Shown one piece after another: positions 5,649-6,592 of a DNA stretch of 6,592 nt. Position numbers and translations under genes: made by a program. Source of the stretch: CALELM01 sp045617105 (GTDB taxonomy: Bacteria; Bacillota; Negativicutes; Selenomonadales; Selenomonadaceae). Location of the stretch: the NCBI GenBank assembly GCA_045617105.1, contig JAZLHW010000109.1, positions 1 through 6,592 on the forward strand. Direction: 5' to 3'. Below the pieces are notes generated by a model. The model worked only from the letters and a program-made list of their open reading frames with translations. It ran no database searches and was not told the DNA's origin. The number at the start of each line of letters is the position of its first letter. Within the stretch, counting starts at the first letter, position 1.

Positions 5649-6592
5649 TAAATCGCCCCCCTCAGCGGACTGACCCCGGTTGCCCGTGTTTCGTTCCTAA
5701 CATAATTGACAGTGTTTCGTGCAACGACCTGCCCGTCCAGCGTTGTGGTAATATTAACGATGATGGGACGCTGGTTTTCTGTGGGCGCAGTGGCGGTGGT
5801 TGCCGACTGTGACTGAATCTCCTGCCAGCGGTTGAAAATCAGATCCATCCATCTGGTATTCTGCTCAAGGGGGAGAACGGCCTCGAGACCGGCCTCACCG
5901 CCGCCGAGCATGGTGTTTCCAGCCATGCCAAACAACTGGGCGCCGGAGAGGATGCCGCCGTGGGCATTCCATTTCACTGAAAACTTCGGGAGGGCGATTG
6001 GGGTTCCTTCCCACGCTACGGAAACCTTTGGAATTTTAATTTCGAATTTAGACATGAGGTTGTCCAGCCCGAGCGCCTTTGCAACGGAGCCGGTCCAGCC
6101 CTTTGCAAGGCCGATGGAGAAATTTACGGCGGAGCCGATGGATTTCTTTACCCACTTCCCGACAGTGTCCCAACCGGATTTAGCAAGGCTGATCGCCTGA
6201 GAGACGCTGGGAATGTTGCCAATCCACTTCTTGATACTGGACCAACCGGATTTAGCAAGGCCCACCGCCTGAGAGACGCTGGGAATGTTGCCAATCCACT
6301 TCTTGATACTGGACCAACCGGATTTAGCAAGGCCCACCGCCTGAGAGACGCCGGGGATGTCGCCAATCCACTTCTTGATACTGGACCAACCGGATTTAGC
6401 AAGGCTCACCATTTGAGACAGGCTGGGAATGTTGCCAATCCACTTCTTGATACTGGACCAACCGGATTTAGCAAGGCTCACCATTTGAGACAGGCTGGGA
6501 ATGTTGCCAATCCACTTCTTGATACTGGACCAACCGGATTTAGCAAGGCCCACCGCCTGAGAGACGCCGGGGATGTCGCCAATCCACTTCTT
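5648..6592 (-). CDS. Phage tail tape measure protein, C-terminal part (5' end beyond window)
   Basis: The frame is open to the right edge, so 314 C-terminal residues are visible and the true start lies outside; the GTG at 6553 is only an internal valine codon. The visible part begins with 24-residue tandem repeats (consensus core LAKSGWSSIKKWIG followed by a variable NIPSxSQxx segment, nucleotides 6176-6592). A degenerate helical stretch follows, then the C-terminal block typical of Firmicutes tape measure proteins: a glycine-rich GGIL segment and the GEAGLEAVLPLE motif (5861-5905), then a strand-rich end with a DGQVVA motif. Tape measure proteins line the inside of the growing siphovirus tail tube and set its length, and are ejected with the DNA. 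The stop overlaps the next start by one base (TAATG), and the next gene's purine-rich ribosome binding site lies inside this gene's 3' end. Identification is firm from the C-terminal motif, the repeats and the position before the tail-tip genes. Total length is unknown. Confidence 0.9.
   Translation of the reverse strand, partial: KKWIGDIPGVSQAVGLAKSGWSSIKKWIGNIPSLSQMVSLAKSGWSSIKKWIGNIPSLSQMVSLAKSGWSSIKKWIGDIPGVSQAVGLAKSGWSSIKKWIGNIPSVSQAVGLAKSGWSSIKKWIGNIPSVSQAISLAKSGWDTVGKWVKKSIGSAVNFSIGLAKGWTGSVAKALGLDNLMSKFEIKIPKVSVAWEGTPIALPKFSVKWNAHGGILSGAQLFGMAGNTMLGGGEAGLEAVLPLEQNTRWMDLIFNRWQEIQSQSATTATAPTENQRPIIVNITTTLDGQVVARNTVNYVRNETRATGVSPLRGAI
6176..6592 (-). repeat. 72-bp tandem repeat array inside the tape measure gene (5.8 copies visible)
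   Basis: Direct copies start at 6176, 6248, 6320, 6392, 6464 and 6536, exactly 72 bp apart, and the last is cut by the window edge. Each copy encodes 24 residues and keeps the reading frame. About 43 nt of each copy, coding for LAKSGWSSIKKWIG, are identical in all five complete copies. Differences are confined to the roughly 29 nt coding for the NIPSxSQxx part. Copies at 6392 and 6464 are identical, and the partial copy at 6536 matches the copy at 6320 over its whole visible length. Reading N to C, the variant order is a-b-b-a-c-c'. The array probably continues beyond the edge. A degenerate relative of the unit follows toward the C-terminus. Confidence 0.97.

Noticed and set aside
6148..6402. 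Minus-strand repetitive open frame in another frame of the tape measure repeats
   Set aside because: Because 72 is divisible by three, every frame of the array repeats and stays open if one unit is open. The motif-bearing tape measure frame explains the region.
6176..6592. CRISPR-like array
   Set aside because: The repeats are head-to-tail without unique spacers, keep one reading frame and encode a tape measure repeat.

Overview
This window looks like the tail-tip and lysis segment of a tailed phage or prophage, most likely a long-tailed siphovirus of a Gram-positive (Firmicutes/Clostridia-type) host. The evidence is the sequence families: a tape measure protein ending in the GEAGxEAVLPL signature, a hub-type tail-tip protein with sugar-binding-like modules, a Phage_holin_4-like holin, a GH25 muramidase and an SH3b lysin. 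Strong AGGAGG-type ribosome binding sites also fit. Base composition is moderate, slightly above half G+C by eye. No integrase, attachment site or host gene is visible, so free phage and prophage cannot be told apart.

All genes are on the minus strand, so the reading order runs from high to low coordinates. At the right edge is the 3' end of the tape measure gene (5648-6592, 5' end missing), which opens with an almost pure 72-bp tandem repeat. Next come a small 124-residue tail protein (5274-5648) in the position normally held by the distal tail protein, and a 1081-residue tail-tip/receptor-binding protein (2016-5261). The lysis cassette follows: an SH3b lysin with a divergent cysteine-hydrolase-like domain (1257-1994), a small holin (870-1214) and a GH25 muramidase with a peptidoglycan-binding tail (16-870). 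A good ribosome binding site at 1-9 suggests the operon continues past the left edge.

The genes are packed tightly. Two junctions are TAATG overlaps (5648 and 870), one Shine-Dalgarno overlaps the upstream stop codon (5275), and the largest gap is 42 nt (1215-1256). That gap holds a GC-rich hairpin with a GAAA loop just upstream of the holin ribosome binding site. No promoter was recognised, and there is no gene-free stretch over 300 bases.

In functional terms, the tape measure sets tail length, the small tail protein and tip protein close the tail and contact the host surface, and the holin lets two signal-less lysins reach the cell wall. I see no clearly new defence or mobile system. The most unusual points are the layered repeat structure of the tape measure, the divergent SH3b-cysteine lysin on the other side of the holin from the muramidase, the short holin N-terminus and the hairpin before the holin gene.
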